Assembly (NCBI RefSeq): GCF_000307855.1
Contig: NZ_AJLR01000148.1
Coordinates: 1 to 64,000 of the forward strand
DNA: 64,000 nt
Source of the DNA: Schinkia azotoformans LMG 9581
GTDB taxonomy: Bacteria; Bacillota; Bacilli; Bacillales; Bacillaceae_J
Direction of reading: 5' to 3'
Part shown: positions 7,844 through 18,343 of the stretch, in pieces
Position numbering within the stretch: position 1 is the first letter of the stretch
Layout: every line of letters starts with the position of its first letter
Notes under the pieces: generated by a model
What the model saw: the letters and a program-made list of their open reading frames with translations, nothing else
The model's database searches: none
What the model was told of the DNA's origin: nothing
Program-made: the position numbers and the translations under genes

Positions 7844-10346
7844 CATTACATTTCGAATATGGCTAACGATGAACGCCCTTCTTCTAATATGTATTGTTTC
7901 ACTTGGCTCCATGTATCTTTATCATGAAGCCGATAACTTAGAAGATGGGTTAAGAAGTGAAGGACGTACAGCAGCAACTACTTTACGTTCAGCCATTTCT
8001 CTTTCAATGCTTAATGAAGATTATAGCAGCATCTCTCCCCTTGCTTACTCACTATTGGATCAGCCAAATATTCAGTATGTTATCGTAAGAGATCAGGCTG
8101 GGACAGTTGTCAATCAAAAAGGAGAAACATTTACAAATAAGGAACTATTTATTGAAACCGTGCCATTAGTTTATTTTAATTCGGATTTGGGTGAAATTGA
8201 AATCGCCCTTAAAAAAGATAATTTATTGTCAAAACAAAGGGATTTATACACATATACAATCTTGATTATGTTAATTGTTTCTGCTTGTTCCATGTTCATT
8301 TCCATTATTTTGAGCAGAAAATTGACTTTACCATTAAAGGAACTCATGGCTGCAACAAAAGCTATGAGTGAAGGAAAACGCCATATACAGGTAAAAGAAG
8401 TGGGTACGAATGAAGTCCATTCCTTATCTGTCGTCTTCAATCAAATGGCAACAACGATTGAGCAAAATGAGGATAATTTGAAAAAGGAAGTATTACGGGC
8501 GACTACTAGACTCTCTGAAAAAGTGAAGCAATTAAAAACGCTCGGTAATATTTCTCAAGCTGTACTAAAACAAAATTTAAGTCACTATGATGTTGTAAGT
8601 ATTATATTAAAAGAAATAAAAGCGTTTATTAATCCTGACAGACTTTCAATCTCATTATTCGAGGACAATAAAGATATTGTTTATATTTACTATATTACAC
8701 ATAATAACAGTATTACGATAGGTGAAGTCCCGTATACTGATACCCCCTTTGAAATCGTAGCAAAAACACACAAGCCCTTTGTTCGGAATGACCTTTCAAT
8801 GAACAAAATATTACCTTGTGAACAAGTTCCATTAAGACAGGGCATCAAATCAACGATTTCATTGCCATTAATTATTAACGAAAGAGTTATCGGAACATTA
8901 AATATAGGAAGCCTACAAAAAAACTTTTTTAACGAAAATGGCAAGGAAGATACACTCACCGTTTTCGCAAATCAGATTGCAATTGCGATAGATCGAGTTT
9001 CAGCATATGAATCATTAAAAATTTCTGCTTATCACGATTATCTAACAGATTTGCCAAACTATCGCTATTTTAAAGCAAGTTTGAACAGAGCTTTAACGTC
9101 GATTAAAAATCAAAGTAATTCCTATATGCTTGGAGTCATGTTTCTAGACCTAGATCGTTTTAAAATTATTAATGATTCACTTGGACATGAATTTGGCGAC
9201 CTTCTATTAAAACATGTTGCTCATCTTATTGATTCATGTGTTGAACCTGATCATACTGTTGGTAGAATTGGCGGAGATGAATTTATTATCCTCCTGCCTA
9301 AAATTAAAGATGGCAATGAAGCGATACAGCTTGCTGAAACAATTACCAATGTGATCAATCATCCGATTACGATATCGGGGTATGAAGTGCACATTACATG
9401 CAGTATCGGTATTGCTATCTATCCGACTGACGGCGAGGATGCCGATACACTTATCAAGCATGCTGATATTGCGATGTACAGGGTGAAGGAGTTAGGACGA
9501 AATAATTATAGTATTTATTCGCCATTGGAAAAGGACTCCACTTATGAACAGCTTATTTTCGAAAATGATTTAAGAAAAGCATTGGAGCGAAATGAATTTA
9601 CAGTCTATTATCAGCCAAAGGTGAATATCCAAACTGGAAAAATTAGTGGCATTGAAGCACTTGTTAGATGGATTCATCCGGAAAAAGGAATTATCCCTCC
9701 TGGCAAATTCATCTCCATTGCAGAAGAAACTGGGCTGATTATTCAAATCGGAGAATTTGTTCTAAGAACTGCCTGTAGGCAAGTGGTAGAGTGGCAGAAG
9801 AATGGAATGCATCCTATCATTGTCTCAGTCAATTTATCGACCAAACAGTTTTTACAAACAAATCTGGTTAAAATGGTCGAAGAAATCTTATATGAAACCG
9901 GACTTGCCCCGAGCCAGCTTGAGCTTGAAATAACAGAGAGTATGACAGTGGACTTTAATCAAGCCATTACTACACTTAATCATTTAAAACAATTAGGGAT
10001 CCAAATTAGTGTTGATGATTTCGGTACAGGCTATAGCTCGCTTAATTATTTAAGAATGCTGCCAATCGACCGCCTAAAAATTGATCGTTCTTTCATTAGT
10101 GATATTACGACAAATGCTGAAAATGCTGCCATTGTCTCGACGATCTTAACGATGGCTTATAACTTGAAATTGGATGTTATTGCTGAAGGTGTTGAGGAGG
10201 AAAATCAAGTGGACTTCCTTCAAAAAATAAATTGTGATGAAGTCCAAGGTTATTATTTCGGTCATCCACTTCCAGCCGACGAACTGGAGCAAAAATTTCC
10301 TGAAATTTACGACAAAGCTAAGCTTTGGACTAAGGTTATTGACTAA
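7824..10346 (+). CDS. membrane HAMP-GAF-GGDEF-EAL c-di-GMP enzyme
   Basis: This 840-residue protein has, in order: a membrane segment (about 12-32), an extracytoplasmic sensor region (33-138), a second membrane segment (139-162), HAMP (163-215), GAF (about 240-395), GGDEF (405-565) and EAL (580-830). The cyclase motif GGDEF is intact. The usual inhibitory RxxD just before it is not present in register. The EAL domain keeps EALVRW, NLST, ELEITES, DDFGTGYSS, KIDRSFI and EGVE, so phosphodiesterase activity is likely too. The start ATG has GGAGG inside the preceding gene. The overlap with the solute-binding lipoprotein suggests the pair forms one receptor. Confidence 0.9.
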   Translation: MLAKRNSITFRIWLTMNALLLICIVSLGSMYLYHEADNLEDGLRSEGRTAATTLRSAISLSMLNEDYSSISPLAYSLLDQPNIQYVIVRDQAGTVVNQKGETFTNKELFIETVPLVYFNSDLGEIEIALKKDNLLSKQRDLYTYTILIMLIVSACSMFISIILSRKLTLPLKELMAATKAMSEGKRHIQVKEVGTNEVHSLSVVFNQMATTIEQNEDNLKKEVLRATTRLSEKVKQLKTLGNISQAVLKQNLSHYDVVSIILKEIKAFINPDRLSISLFEDNKDIVYIYYITHNNSITIGEVPYTDTPFEIVAKTHKPFVRNDLSMNKILPCEQVPLRQGIKSTISLPLIINERVIGTLNIGSLQKNFFNENGKEDTLTVFANQIAIAIDRVSAYESLKISAYHDYLTDLPNYRYFKASLNRALTSIKNQSNSYMLGVMFLDLDRFKIINDSLGHEFGDLLLKHVAHLIDSCVEPDHTVGRIGGDEFIILLPKIKDGNEAIQLAETITNVINHPITISGYEVHITCSIGIAIYPTDGEDADTLIKHADIAMYRVKELGRNNYSIYSPLEKDSTYEQLIFENDLRKALERNEFTVYYQPKVNIQTGKISGIEALVRWIHPEKGIIPPGKFISIAEETGLIIQIGEFVLRTACRQVVEWQKNGMHPIIVSVNLSTKQFLQTNLVKMVEEILYETGLAPSQLELEITESMTVDFNQAITTLNHLKQLGIQISVDDFGTGYSSLNYLRMLPIDRLKIDRSFISDITTNAENAAIVSTILTMAYNLKLDVIAEGVEEENQVDFLQKINCDEVQGYYFGHPLPADELEQKFPEIYDKAKLWTKVID

Positions 10347-10441
10347 TATAAAAAACCGAACTAGACACAAAGTTGTTTAAAAATAGACACAGAGATGTTA
10401 TAATTAAAATATTCAGATAAGATGAAACAGAAGGGAAGTAT

Positions 10442-10669
10442 TTGGATTTGTATCGTGCTGGGACTGCTTTATTACTTGGGTTAGGTTTAATTTTAGTTGA
10501 AGCGTATATTGTTATGGTCATTAAAGATTACAGTGCGGTCAGACTGGGTACTATTGGGCAATTCTTAACTGTGTGGGTTATTAATTCTTTATTGGCTTTC
10601 GCGATTTTGACAGACATCAAACAATGGTTGTCCAAGCGCGATAATACAGATTTACAACACGAACTTTAA
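10442..10669 (+). CDS. small membrane protein, function unknown (75 aa)
   Basis: This is a 75-residue protein with two hydrophobic segments (about 7-27 and 39-58) and a charged tail (DIKQWLSKRDN). It starts with TTG at 10442 behind GAAGGGAAG. It is short but has a good start signal and a following terminator. I do not recognise the family; it could be a minor Bacillus-specific membrane protein. Confidence 0.6.
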   Translation: MDLYRAGTALLLGLGLILVEAYIVMVIKDYSAVRLGTIGQFLTVWVINSLLAFAILTDIKQWLSKRDNTDLQHEL

Positions 10670-10685
10670 TAACATGATATTTTCG

Positions 10686-10716
10686 GGGGCTGTTCAATAA
10701 GAACGGTCTCTTTTTT
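10686..10716 (+). terminator. terminator after the 75-aa membrane protein
   Basis: GGGGCTGTTC and GAACGGTCTC pair (with G-U pairs) around AATAA, followed by TTTTTT. Confidence 0.7.
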
Positions 10717-10883
10717 CGTCTATAACATTATTGCATACCCATTATTCAAAATATATATTTTCAAAATAGGCTGACAACTCTTATAATGAAAATATTAAAG
10801 AAAAATAGAGATAAAAAAATATTTTTATGTTCAGGAGAGAACTATCTTATTTAGAAACGATTTAATTTAGGAGGAAATAGAAA

Positions 10884-13064
10884 ATGACTAAATATGTAAA
10901 AATCGGTAATTTACAGGTAGCTTCGATCCTTCAAGACTTTATTAATCATGAGGCCCTTCCTGGAACACGGGTCACCTCTGAACAATTTTGGAACGGCTTA
11001 GAATCACTAATAAAGGATTTATCACCCGAAAATAAAGCATTGTTATCCCGTCGGGACGAGCTGCAAAGAAGAATTAATGAATGGCATTTGAAAAATAAGG
11101 ATTCGTTTGAATTTGAAAAGTACAAATCCTTTTTACAAGAAATTAATTATCTTGAACAAGACGTGGAAGATTTCGAGATTGCTACTCAAAATGTAGATGA
11201 TGAGATTGCTATCCAGGGCGGCCCTCAGCTTGTAGTGCCAGTTGATAATGCCCGCTATGCAATCAATGCAGCCAATGCACGTTGGGGAAGTCTTTATGAT
11301 GCGCTTTATGGGACAGATGCCATTAGTGAAGAAAATGGAGCAGATAGAAGCGGTGCTTATAACCCTCTACGTGGTGAGCTTGTTATTAATTTCGCTAAAG
11401 ATTTCCTTGATCAAACAATTCCTTTAAACAATGGGTCCCATAAGGAAGCTGCAGCATACCAAATCGTAGATAATCAATTATATGTGCTTCTTACTAATGG
11501 AGAAACTACAACTCTTAAAGACAAAGAAAAAGTGATTGGGTATCAAGGGGAAGCCCAAAACCCTTCCGCAGTATTATTTAAAAATAACCGCCTTCATTTT
11601 GAAATTCAAATCGATCGAGAGCATCCCATTGGTAAAACCGATCAAGCAGGCGTAAAAGATGTGCTTATGGAAGCTGCAACGACAACGATTATGGATTTTG
11701 AAGATTCCATCGCAGCTGTTGATGCTGAAGATAAAGTAGGCGTGTATCGCAATTGGTTGGGTCTTATTAAAGGAGACCTCGCAGCTACTTTCCAAAAAGG
11801 CACTAAAACAATGACACGGGTTATGAATTCTGACCGCACTTATACATCCCTAACTGGTGATACTATTACGCTGTCTGGAAGATCATTAATGTTTTGCCGT
11901 AATGTAGGACATTTGATGACAAGCAATGCTGTTTTAGATCAAAATGGAGAAGAAGTTCCAGAAGGAATTTTAGATGCAGCGATTAGCAGTTTAATTTCAA
12001 CACATGAGTTGATCGGAAATTCTAAACATGTAAATTCACAAAAGGGTTCAATCTATATCGTTAAACCAAAAATGCACGGTTCCGAGGAAGTTGCCTTTGC
12101 CAACAAGCTGTTTGAACGTGTTGAAGATATCCTTCAGCTGGAACGCAACACCATTAAAATCGGTGTTATGGACGAAGAGCGCCGCACTTCATTAAATTTG
12201 AAAAATTGCATTTATGAAGTTAAAGACCGGATCGTATTCATTAATACAGGATTCCTTGACCGTACAGGTGATGAAATGCATACATCAATGGAAGCTGGTC
12301 CAATGATTCGTAAAGGTGATATGAAGTCTGCTACATGGCTTGGCTCTTATGAAAAATCAAATGTAAATGTGGGCTTAACTTGTGGACTTCAAGGCCACGC
12401 CCAAATCGGTAAAGGAATGTGGGCTATGCCAGATTTAATGGCCGAAATGCTAAAGCAAAAGATCGGCCATCTAAAAGCAGGCGGTAATACAGCATGGGTA
12501 CCATCACCAACGGCTGCCACACTACATGCATTGCACTATCATCAAGTAAATGTAATTGATATTCAAAATGAAATTGCTAAAAACATTACGGACCTGCGTG
12601 ATGATATTCTACAATTGCCTGTCGCAGAAAATCCAAATTGGTCACCTGAGGAAATCCAACAAGAGCTTGATAATAACTGCCAGGGTATTCTCGGCTATGT
12701 TATTCGTTGGGTAGAACAAGGTGTTGGGTGTTCTAAAGTACCGGATATCAACAATATCGGATTAATGGAAGACAGAGCAACACTTCGTATTTCCAGCCAA
12801 CATGTTGCGAACTGGTTACACCATGGAATTTGTACGAAGGAACAGGTGGAAGAAACATTGAAGCGAATGGCAAAAGTTGTTGATGAGCAAAATGCAGGCG
12901 ATTCTGCCTATCGTCCAATGGCACCTGATTATGACAGCTCTGTAGGCTTTCAAGCTGCTTATGACCTTATCTTTAAAGGCTATGATCAACCAAGCGGTTA
13001 CACTGAGCCGATTCTACATCAAAGACGTGCGGAGGCAAAAGCTAAATTTGCCGTTCAAAATTAA
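10884..13064 (+). CDS. glcB: malate synthase G
   Basis: This 726-residue cytosolic enzyme condenses glyoxylate with acetyl-CoA to give malate. Length and sequence match the G-type enzyme. Features include the N-terminal [17 protein letters not shown], the central [19 protein letters not shown] (acidic active-site region), the catalytic-core stretch [17 protein letters not shown], and [17 protein letters not shown]. The ribosome-binding site is GGAGG at 10871-10875. Isocitrate lyase and glycolate oxidase genes are not nearby, so its metabolic partner is elsewhere. A dispersed repeat begins at the base after the stop codon. Confidence 0.96.
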   Translation: MTKYVKIGNLQVASILQDFINHEALPGTRVTSEQFWNGLESLIKDLSPENKALLSRRDELQRRINEWHLKNKDSFEFEKYKSFLQEINYLEQDVEDFEIATQNVDDEIAIQGGPQLVVPVDNARYAINAANARWGSLYDALYGTDAISEENGADRSGAYNPLRGELVINFAKDFLDQTIPLNNGSHKEAAAYQIVDNQLYVLLTNGETTTLKDKEKVIGYQGEAQNPSAVLFKNNRLHFEIQIDREHPIGKTDQAGVKDVLMEAATTTIMDFEDSIAAVDAEDKVGVYRNWLGLIKGDLAATFQKGTKTMTRVMNSDRTYTSLTGDTITLSGRSLMFCRNVGHLMTSNAVLDQNGEEVPEGILDAAISSLISTHELIGNSKHVNSQKGSIYIVKPKMHGSEEVAFANKLFERVEDILQLERNTIKIGVMDEERRTSLNLKNCIYEVKDRIVFINTGFLDRTGDEMHTSMEAGPMIRKGDMKSATWLGSYEKSNVNVGLTCGLQGHAQIGKGMWAMPDLMAEMLKQKIGHLKAGGNTAWVPSPTAATLHALHYHQVNVIDIQNEIAKNITDLRDDILQLPVAENPNWSPEEIQQELDNNCQGILGYVIRWVEQGVGCSKVPDINNIGLMEDRATLRISSQHVANWLHHGICTKEQVEETLKRMAKVVDEQNAGDSAYRPMAPDYDSSVGFQAAYDLIFKGYDQPSGYTEPILHQRRAEAKAKFAVQN

Positions 13065-13103
13065 GAAAAGCGGAAGCACCCGCTGGGGGCTGGAGCTAGA
13101 CAA
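13065..13103. repeat. short copy of the GAAAAGCGGAAGC repeat
   Basis: GAAAAGCGGAAGCACCCG is joined almost directly to GGGGGCTGGAGCTAGACA. These are the two ends of the longer copy at 62401-62548. The copy starts at the first base after the malate synthase stop codon. Confidence 0.75.
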
Positions 13104-13105
13104 GT

Positions 13106-13141
13106 AAAAAAGACATGAGGGCATTTAAGTGCCTTCATGTC
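13106..13141 (-). terminator. terminator of the LysR gene
   Basis: On the minus strand GACATGAAGGCA and TGCCCTCATGTC pair (one G-U pair) around a 6-nt loop, followed by TTTTTT. Confidence 0.8.
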
Positions 13142-13144
13142 CAA

Positions 13145-14044
13145 TTAATGTTGATTACCCGTAAACTTTTTTGCTATATCTATAAATTCTTGAACAGCAA
13201 AGGACTGGTATTTATTTTTCTTCCAAATCATCCCTAGCTCTAAATAAATTTCCGGATGTTCAAAAGGGATGGCAACAATATCATTTTTTAATTCCTGACA
13301 AATCTTGCTTGGCAACAATGCAATCCCTAGTTTTGCTCCGACCATCTCAACAATAAAGTCCTTCTGAGAGGTTTCACAGACAACATTTGGTGTAAATTCA
13401 TTTTTCAAACAAACATCTAGGATTCGATCATGAAGTGAAAAATCTTTTCGATATAGGATAAACGGTTCGTTTTCTAACTGAGAAAAACTGATAACTTGAT
13501 TAGCGGCTAACGGGTTTTCTTTGTGAACGATAACCATTAAGGGATCTTTTAAAAGTTTAATAACTTCAAAGCTATCATTTTTAATCGGGATATTACAAAT
13601 TAATCCAATATCTAAATTTCCATCCTCTACTCCCTCTTTTATTACCTTTGAACCAACTTCAGTAAGATGTATGTCAATTAAAGGGTAAGTTTCTTTATAT
13701 TGACTGATTAAAGCGGAGAAAAAAGCCGCTCCCATGATTGGTGGGATCCCAATTTTAACTTCACCTTTCTTTAATTCAGCAATATTATTCAATTCCGATG
13801 TCAAATTATGAAAGGCATCTAATACATTTTTTGTATTAATTAAGACAGCCTTCCCAGCATCTGTAAGCTCAAGTTGTTTTGGCGAACGATAAAATAAAGG
13901 AACCCCCAACTCACCTTCTAAATTTTGAATTGCCTTACTTAAAGATGGCTGGGATACATGTAGTGTTGATGCTGCCTTTGTAAAGCTTAAGTGTTTGGCT
14001 ACCTCAGCAAAGTATTCTAAATGCCGAATATCCAATTCATTCAC
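13145..14044 (-). CDS. LysR-family transcriptional regulator
   Basis: This 299-residue protein has the canonical N-terminal winged helix-turn-helix (FTKAASTLHVSQPSLSKAI, about residues 21-39). A C-terminal substrate-binding-like effector domain follows (about 90-295). LysR regulators usually control a divergent or adjacent gene and respond to a small metabolite. The adjacent genes here are malate synthase G (convergent) and an alpha/beta hydrolase (upstream, same strand). Neither arrangement gives a firm target. Confidence 0.9.
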   Translation of the reverse strand: MNELDIRHLEYFAEVAKHLSFTKAASTLHVSQPSLSKAIQNLEGELGVPLFYRSPKQLELTDAGKAVLINTKNVLDAFHNLTSELNNIAELKKGEVKIGIPPIMGAAFFSALISQYKETYPLIDIHLTEVGSKVIKEGVEDGNLDIGLICNIPIKNDSFEVIKLLKDPLMVIVHKENPLAANQVISFSQLENEPFILYRKDFSLHDRILDVCLKNEFTPNVVCETSQKDFIVEMVGAKLGIALLPSKICQELKNDIVAIPFEHPEIYLELGMIWKKNKYQSFAVQEFIDIAKKFTGNQH

Positions 14045-14050
14045 CCCGTT

Positions 14051-15010
14051 TTAAGCTCTGTCAAACCTATAATCATCTTTTATATACTTACCTATAAAGT
14101 GAATAATTCGGTCCTCATAAGCTTTCTTTTGATGTTTGTAATTTCGAATATGTCCACCTTTTTTTGTAATCCATAATTCCGCATTAGGAGCATTATGATA
14201 GATTTGCTCACTTTCTTTGTACGAAATAGCCCCGTCCTTTTTGCTATGAATGAGCATTAAGCCCTTGTCCTTATAGGCTTTAGCTGCAACGTACGGTTTA
14301 ACCTCTTTTAAATCTAAATCAAGAAAAACATTTTCCGCAATATCGATCATATACTTGCCAATCGGATTGGGAAGACCTGTCCAGTACGTAAAGTTTTTCT
14401 TCGTGTATTCCTCCAAGTCCGCGAATGGGCTGTCAGCGATAACAGCCTTCACATCATCTGACTCGCTTCCGACTATGATCGAAGTGGCTGCTCCCATTGA
14501 CCAACCGATAAGGGCAATATTATGAATTCCTTTTGTTTCTTTTACATATTGAATAGCTGACATTAAATCCGTTCTTTCTTTTGCTCCGATCGTTGTGTAG
14601 CTTTTCTCCGACTCACCGCTATTGCGGAAATCATACATAAACACATGAAAGCCTTCAGTTGAAAACCTTTTTGCAAGTTTAAGCGTATCAATCGGCATAT
14701 TTTCTCTGTTATCTCCATAGCTGTGGGAAAAAATCACAGCCTTCTGGCTAATAAAATCATGATTAGTACTTGGAATCCACCAACCTTTTAATCGGACATC
14801 ATCATAAATATTAGGAAAGGTTACATTCTCATATTCTAAATCATATTTAGAAGGTAGCTGCAAGATGGCAAGTTTCATCGGGTTCATGACCTTATAACCT
14901 GTATATACCGATACCCCGGTTACAACGATAATTAATACTAAAAAGACTATTAAAACGTCTAATAATAGGGCTCTTCTTTGATCCTTTGTTAAAATAAAGA
15001 TTGATCTCAT
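14051..15010 (-). CDS. membrane-anchored alpha/beta hydrolase
   Basis: This 319-residue protein has one N-terminal membrane anchor (about 14-36) and an extracytoplasmic alpha/beta-hydrolase domain. The nucleophile elbow is GWSMG. The acid is probably in HSKKDGAI and the histidine in KKGGHIRNY near the C-terminus, so the triad is complete. It resembles the uncharacterised YqkD-type hydrolases of Bacillus; the substrate is unknown. It ends 6 bp before the LysR gene and may share its transcript. Confidence 0.8.
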   Translation of the reverse strand: MRSIFILTKDQRRALLLDVLIVFLVLIIVVTGVSVYTGYKVMNPMKLAILQLPSKYDLEYENVTFPNIYDDVRLKGWWIPSTNHDFISQKAVIFSHSYGDNRENMPIDTLKLAKRFSTEGFHVFMYDFRNSGESEKSYTTIGAKERTDLMSAIQYVKETKGIHNIALIGWSMGAATSIIVGSESDDVKAVIADSPFADLEEYTKKNFTYWTGLPNPIGKYMIDIAENVFLDLDLKEVKPYVAAKAYKDKGLMLIHSKKDGAISYKESEQIYHNAPNAELWITKKGGHIRNYKHQKKAYEDRIIHFIGKYIKDDYRFDRA

Positions 15011-15087
15011 GATGGCTCACCAATTCTGCTTTCATCTTTTATATTTATTATTATAATATATTTTCAGAAAAATGAGTTAAAAACAAG

Positions 15088-15123
15088 CAAAAAAGCGTCT
15101 CAATTTTAAAAATTGGAGACGCT
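15088..15123 (-). terminator. terminator of the tyrosine recombinase gene
   Basis: On the minus strand AGCGTCTCC and GAGACGCT lie on either side of a paired AATTTTTAAAATT, followed by TTTTTTG. Confidence 0.75.
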
Positions 15124-15188
15124 ATATAATGTTATAATATTCACAAATTATAAGACAATGCAACCGTGCGTATCGCTTATAATAAAAA

Positions 15189-16007
15189 TTACTCAACATT
15201 TATTAGATATCTTTTTGTTATATTAATATCATTATGTCCAGCAAGCTGGGCCACTACTGCAATATCTAACCCTTTTTCAATTAAATCCCTGCAAAATGTA
15301 TGACGCAATTTATGAGGATTAATTTCATATTTTTCTAACATATATTGAATAGATCTTGTCGTTAATCGATTATTCTGTTTTGAAATAAATAACGGTCCTT
15401 CATAATCCTTCGGTAGCGTTTCCAAATAATTCTTCAAAACTTTCAGCGCATCCTTTGGAATCGGGACTATTCGTTTCTTATCCCCCTGGGGATTCGTAAT
15501 CGTTACTGTTCCTATTTGTCCATTTATATTAATATCACTGCGATCTAAATTACATAATTCAGTTAACCGTACCCCCGTATACAAAAGCATGTGCACGATT
15601 GTAGTATTTCGAATATCTTTATCTTTTTCTACATCTTTTAAAAGCTTTATCCGTTCATCTTCTTTTAAAAACTCAGGGATAGTTTGATAAATATTTTTTT
15701 CTTTTTCCTTACGTTTAATATTATCCGCCATTGCAGGATGCTCCAGGAATTGGGCAAATACACGAATAGTAGCATAAATTTTGTCAATTGTTGATGCACT
15801 TTTTCCTTCTGCCTCAAGCTCATTCATATAGTTTTGAATACTGCTATGATTAAGCTTCCCTAAACTTAAATTTCTTTCTTCCAACCAATAACTCAATTTT
15901 TGAATAGCACTTTTGTAAGTATGAATTGTATTAGGAGATTTCTCTTGATGAAATAGCCATTCTTCAAAACCATCTATTAGACTAGCATCTGAATTCAAAT
16001 TGATCAC
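15189..16007 (-). CDS. tyrosine recombinase / integrase (XerC/D-like)
   Basis: This 272-residue protein has an N-terminal SAM-like core-binding domain (about 8-85) and a C-terminal catalytic domain. The catalytic residues can be seen in order: Arg in TGVRLTEL, His and Arg in PHKLRHTF, His in LAGHND and the nucleophile Tyr in TKRYLI near the end. It is shorter than XerC/XerD (about 300 residues). It stands alone with its own terminator, and no phage or transposon genes surround it. I cannot tell whether it is a housekeeping recombinase or the remnant of an element. Confidence 0.85.
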   Translation of the reverse strand: MINLNSDASLIDGFEEWLFHQEKSPNTIHTYKSAIQKLSYWLEERNLSLGKLNHSSIQNYMNELEAEGKSASTIDKIYATIRVFAQFLEHPAMADNIKRKEKEKNIYQTIPEFLKEDERIKLLKDVEKDKDIRNTTIVHMLLYTGVRLTELCNLDRSDININGQIGTVTITNPQGDKKRIVPIPKDALKVLKNYLETLPKDYEGPLFISKQNNRLTTRSIQYMLEKYEINPHKLRHTFCRDLIEKGLDIAVVAQLAGHNDINITKRYLINVE

Positions 16008-16105
16008 CCCATTACCAGACTATTACCATTATACTCTTATTATTCGTGGAAGTAAAATAATAACATGGAATTATCGGAATTCTTTAATCAAATACGCCAA
16101 TGAAG

Positions 16106-18142
16106 TTAAACCTTTTCAACCTTAACCGTGCGGTTTCTTCCTAAATTTTTCGCACAATATAGAGCATCATCTGCTTTTACAATCATTAATTTGGGCTCCG
16201 GATTTACAGTTTCACTGGACACAACCCCGACACTAATGGTTACATATTTACTAACTTTTGATTGGCTATGAAGGATCTTTATATCTTCAACGGCCTTTCT
16301 AACTTTCTCAGCGACCTTGGCAGCACCTTTCAGGTCTGTTCCAGGAAGAACAATGGCGAATTCTTCTCCCCCATATCTTGCAAACAAATCACTTGAACGA
16401 TTAATTTTCGGGCTTATCGTGCTGGCAATAAGCTTCAAACAATCATCGCCTGCCTGATGACCATACGTATCATTGTATAATTTAAAGAAATCAATATCGA
16501 ATAAAATAAGTGAGATGGGCAGACCGCTATCTATGGATCGCGCACATTCAACTTCCATGAACTCATCGAACCTCCGTCGGTTCGCAATTCCCGTCAGCCC
16601 ATCCATTGTTGATAACTGTTTAAGGAATTCATTGGTTCGCTGAAGCTTTTCTTCAAATAATTTTCGCTCTGTAATATCTCGGGAAACAGCGATGAATCCA
16701 GCAATTTTATTTTCTTCTTGGTCATAAAAGGCTTTTATCGTGCTTTCCAAAAAAATAAAGTTCCCATTTTTCGTTTGCATTTCATAGCTAAAGGTATATA
16801 TTTCACCTTTTTTCAAATTTAACACCCGATGATCCACTAAATTAATAATGCTTCTTGTTTTCGGCGGATTTTCAACGAAGCTTTTCATTAATTCATTGGG
16901 TGTATAGCCGAGGATGTTTTCAACTATAGGCGAAATATACACAATCGAACCGTCTGCGTTATGGCGTGAAATGATATCTGTTGAGTTTTCTGTGATAAAT
17001 CGATAACGTTTTTCGCTTTCAATCAAATCCATCTCAACCTGTTTTTGTTTTGTAATATCGATCGCATATCCAATAATTCCGACTACCACATGATCAACAA
17101 TGATTGGAACAGCCGTTACATTCATATCGAGTAAATGCCCATCCTTATGAACAATCTTCGTGTAAAAACTAACGGAATTCCCTTGTAGTACTTTTGAAAA
17201 TTGCTCATTAATAATGGGATATTGGTTTTTATCAATAAAACTATAGATTGGTTTTCCAATAAGGTCCACTACCTTATAACCAGAAACTGTTTCCGTAACT
17301 TTATTTAACTTATGAAAATGCCCATAAAGATCTAATGAAAAGCAAATTTCTGGATTATTCTCAAATAATGATTGATAGCGTAGCTTACTTTCTTTTAATT
17401 CCGTATTTAGCTTGATTAATTGATCCTTAAAATTAATTTCATTCGTTTTATCGGTTATGATTGAGAATAATAGTTTTCTTCCTCTAATATTAACAACCGA
17501 TGAAAATACTCCTACATCCCTAATTGTTCCGTCAACTAATCTATGTTTAAATATAAATTCTTTATTTTCACCACGTTGAACTTGCTCCATTCTTTTGAAC
17601 AGCTCCCCATTGGTTAAACTATTTATATCCTTTATTTTCATTTCTTTTAAAATTTCAATTGGGTAACCATAAAATTTGCTAGCCGCCGGATTGGCGTCTA
17701 TTATTCTTCCGTCATTTTCAGGGTCAATTAATAGCATGATCGCACTATGGGAGTTAAAGATATCGGTCCATAGATCATTTTTGTATAGTAATGCCTCTTC
17801 AAAAAGCTTAGTACTCGTTATATCGAATAATGTAGCAAAACCAATATACTCACCATTTTGATTAACAGTGGTTGTTCCTACTTTTAGCCAACGAACTTCA
17901 TTACTTTTTGTATAAAATTTATACGTATACTCTTTAGTAGGCATTTTATTTATCAATCTATTATGAATGCCGGTCATAAAAGGCTCTTTTGCATCCTCTT
18001 CAAAGAAATCCCAAACGTATTTATTTTCAAGATCTTCCTCGTTATATCCGCTCATTGTAAAAAATGCTTCATTCGCATATATGAATTTTTCTTTATATAA
18101 AACCATTGGAACTGGAGATGCATTTAAAAAATTAAATTCCAT
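16106..18142 (-). CDS. multi-PAS diguanylate cyclase
   Basis: This soluble protein of about 678 residues has four consecutive PAS domains (roughly 1-115, 120-240, 250-370 and 375-495) followed by a GGDEF domain (505-675). The active-site motif is GGEEF (ARYGGEEFAIVLPG), which is functional in many cyclases, and the inhibitory site RSSD sits in the normal register before it. There is no EAL domain or membrane segment, so it is likely a cytosolic c-di-GMP synthase sensing redox or small ligands. The start is taken at ATG 18142 because AGGAG precedes it; a GTG 10 codons upstream lacks one. Confidence 0.88.
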   Translation of the reverse strand: MEFNFLNASPVPMVLYKEKFIYANEAFFTMSGYNEEDLENKYVWDFFEEDAKEPFMTGIHNRLINKMPTKEYTYKFYTKSNEVRWLKVGTTTVNQNGEYIGFATLFDITSTKLFEEALLYKNDLWTDIFNSHSAIMLLIDPENDGRIIDANPAASKFYGYPIEILKEMKIKDINSLTNGELFKRMEQVQRGENKEFIFKHRLVDGTIRDVGVFSSVVNIRGRKLLFSIITDKTNEINFKDQLIKLNTELKESKLRYQSLFENNPEICFSLDLYGHFHKLNKVTETVSGYKVVDLIGKPIYSFIDKNQYPIINEQFSKVLQGNSVSFYTKIVHKDGHLLDMNVTAVPIIVDHVVVGIIGYAIDITKQKQVEMDLIESEKRYRFITENSTDIISRHNADGSIVYISPIVENILGYTPNELMKSFVENPPKTRSIINLVDHRVLNLKKGEIYTFSYEMQTKNGNFIFLESTIKAFYDQEENKIAGFIAVSRDITERKLFEEKLQRTNEFLKQLSTMDGLTGIANRRRFDEFMEVECARSIDSGLPISLILFDIDFFKLYNDTYGHQAGDDCLKLIASTISPKINRSSDLFARYGGEEFAIVLPGTDLKGAAKVAEKVRKAVEDIKILHSQSKVSKYVTISVGVVSSETVNPEPKLMIVKADDALYCAKNLGRNRTVKVEKV

Positions 18143-18343
18143 TTCATTCTCGCTCCTTTTGGAAGACTCCACTTTTGAGAAAAATATCCTTCTTTACATT
18201 TTAATATAAGATTTGTCTCTATATAATACTTTTATTCTTTGTTCCTTAATTTGTAACAGACTGCCTAATCATTAAGCCTTTCAAAATTTTATAATTATAA
18301 TAATGGATTGCATTTGATTATGGGACAGGATAGGTGATTAAGA

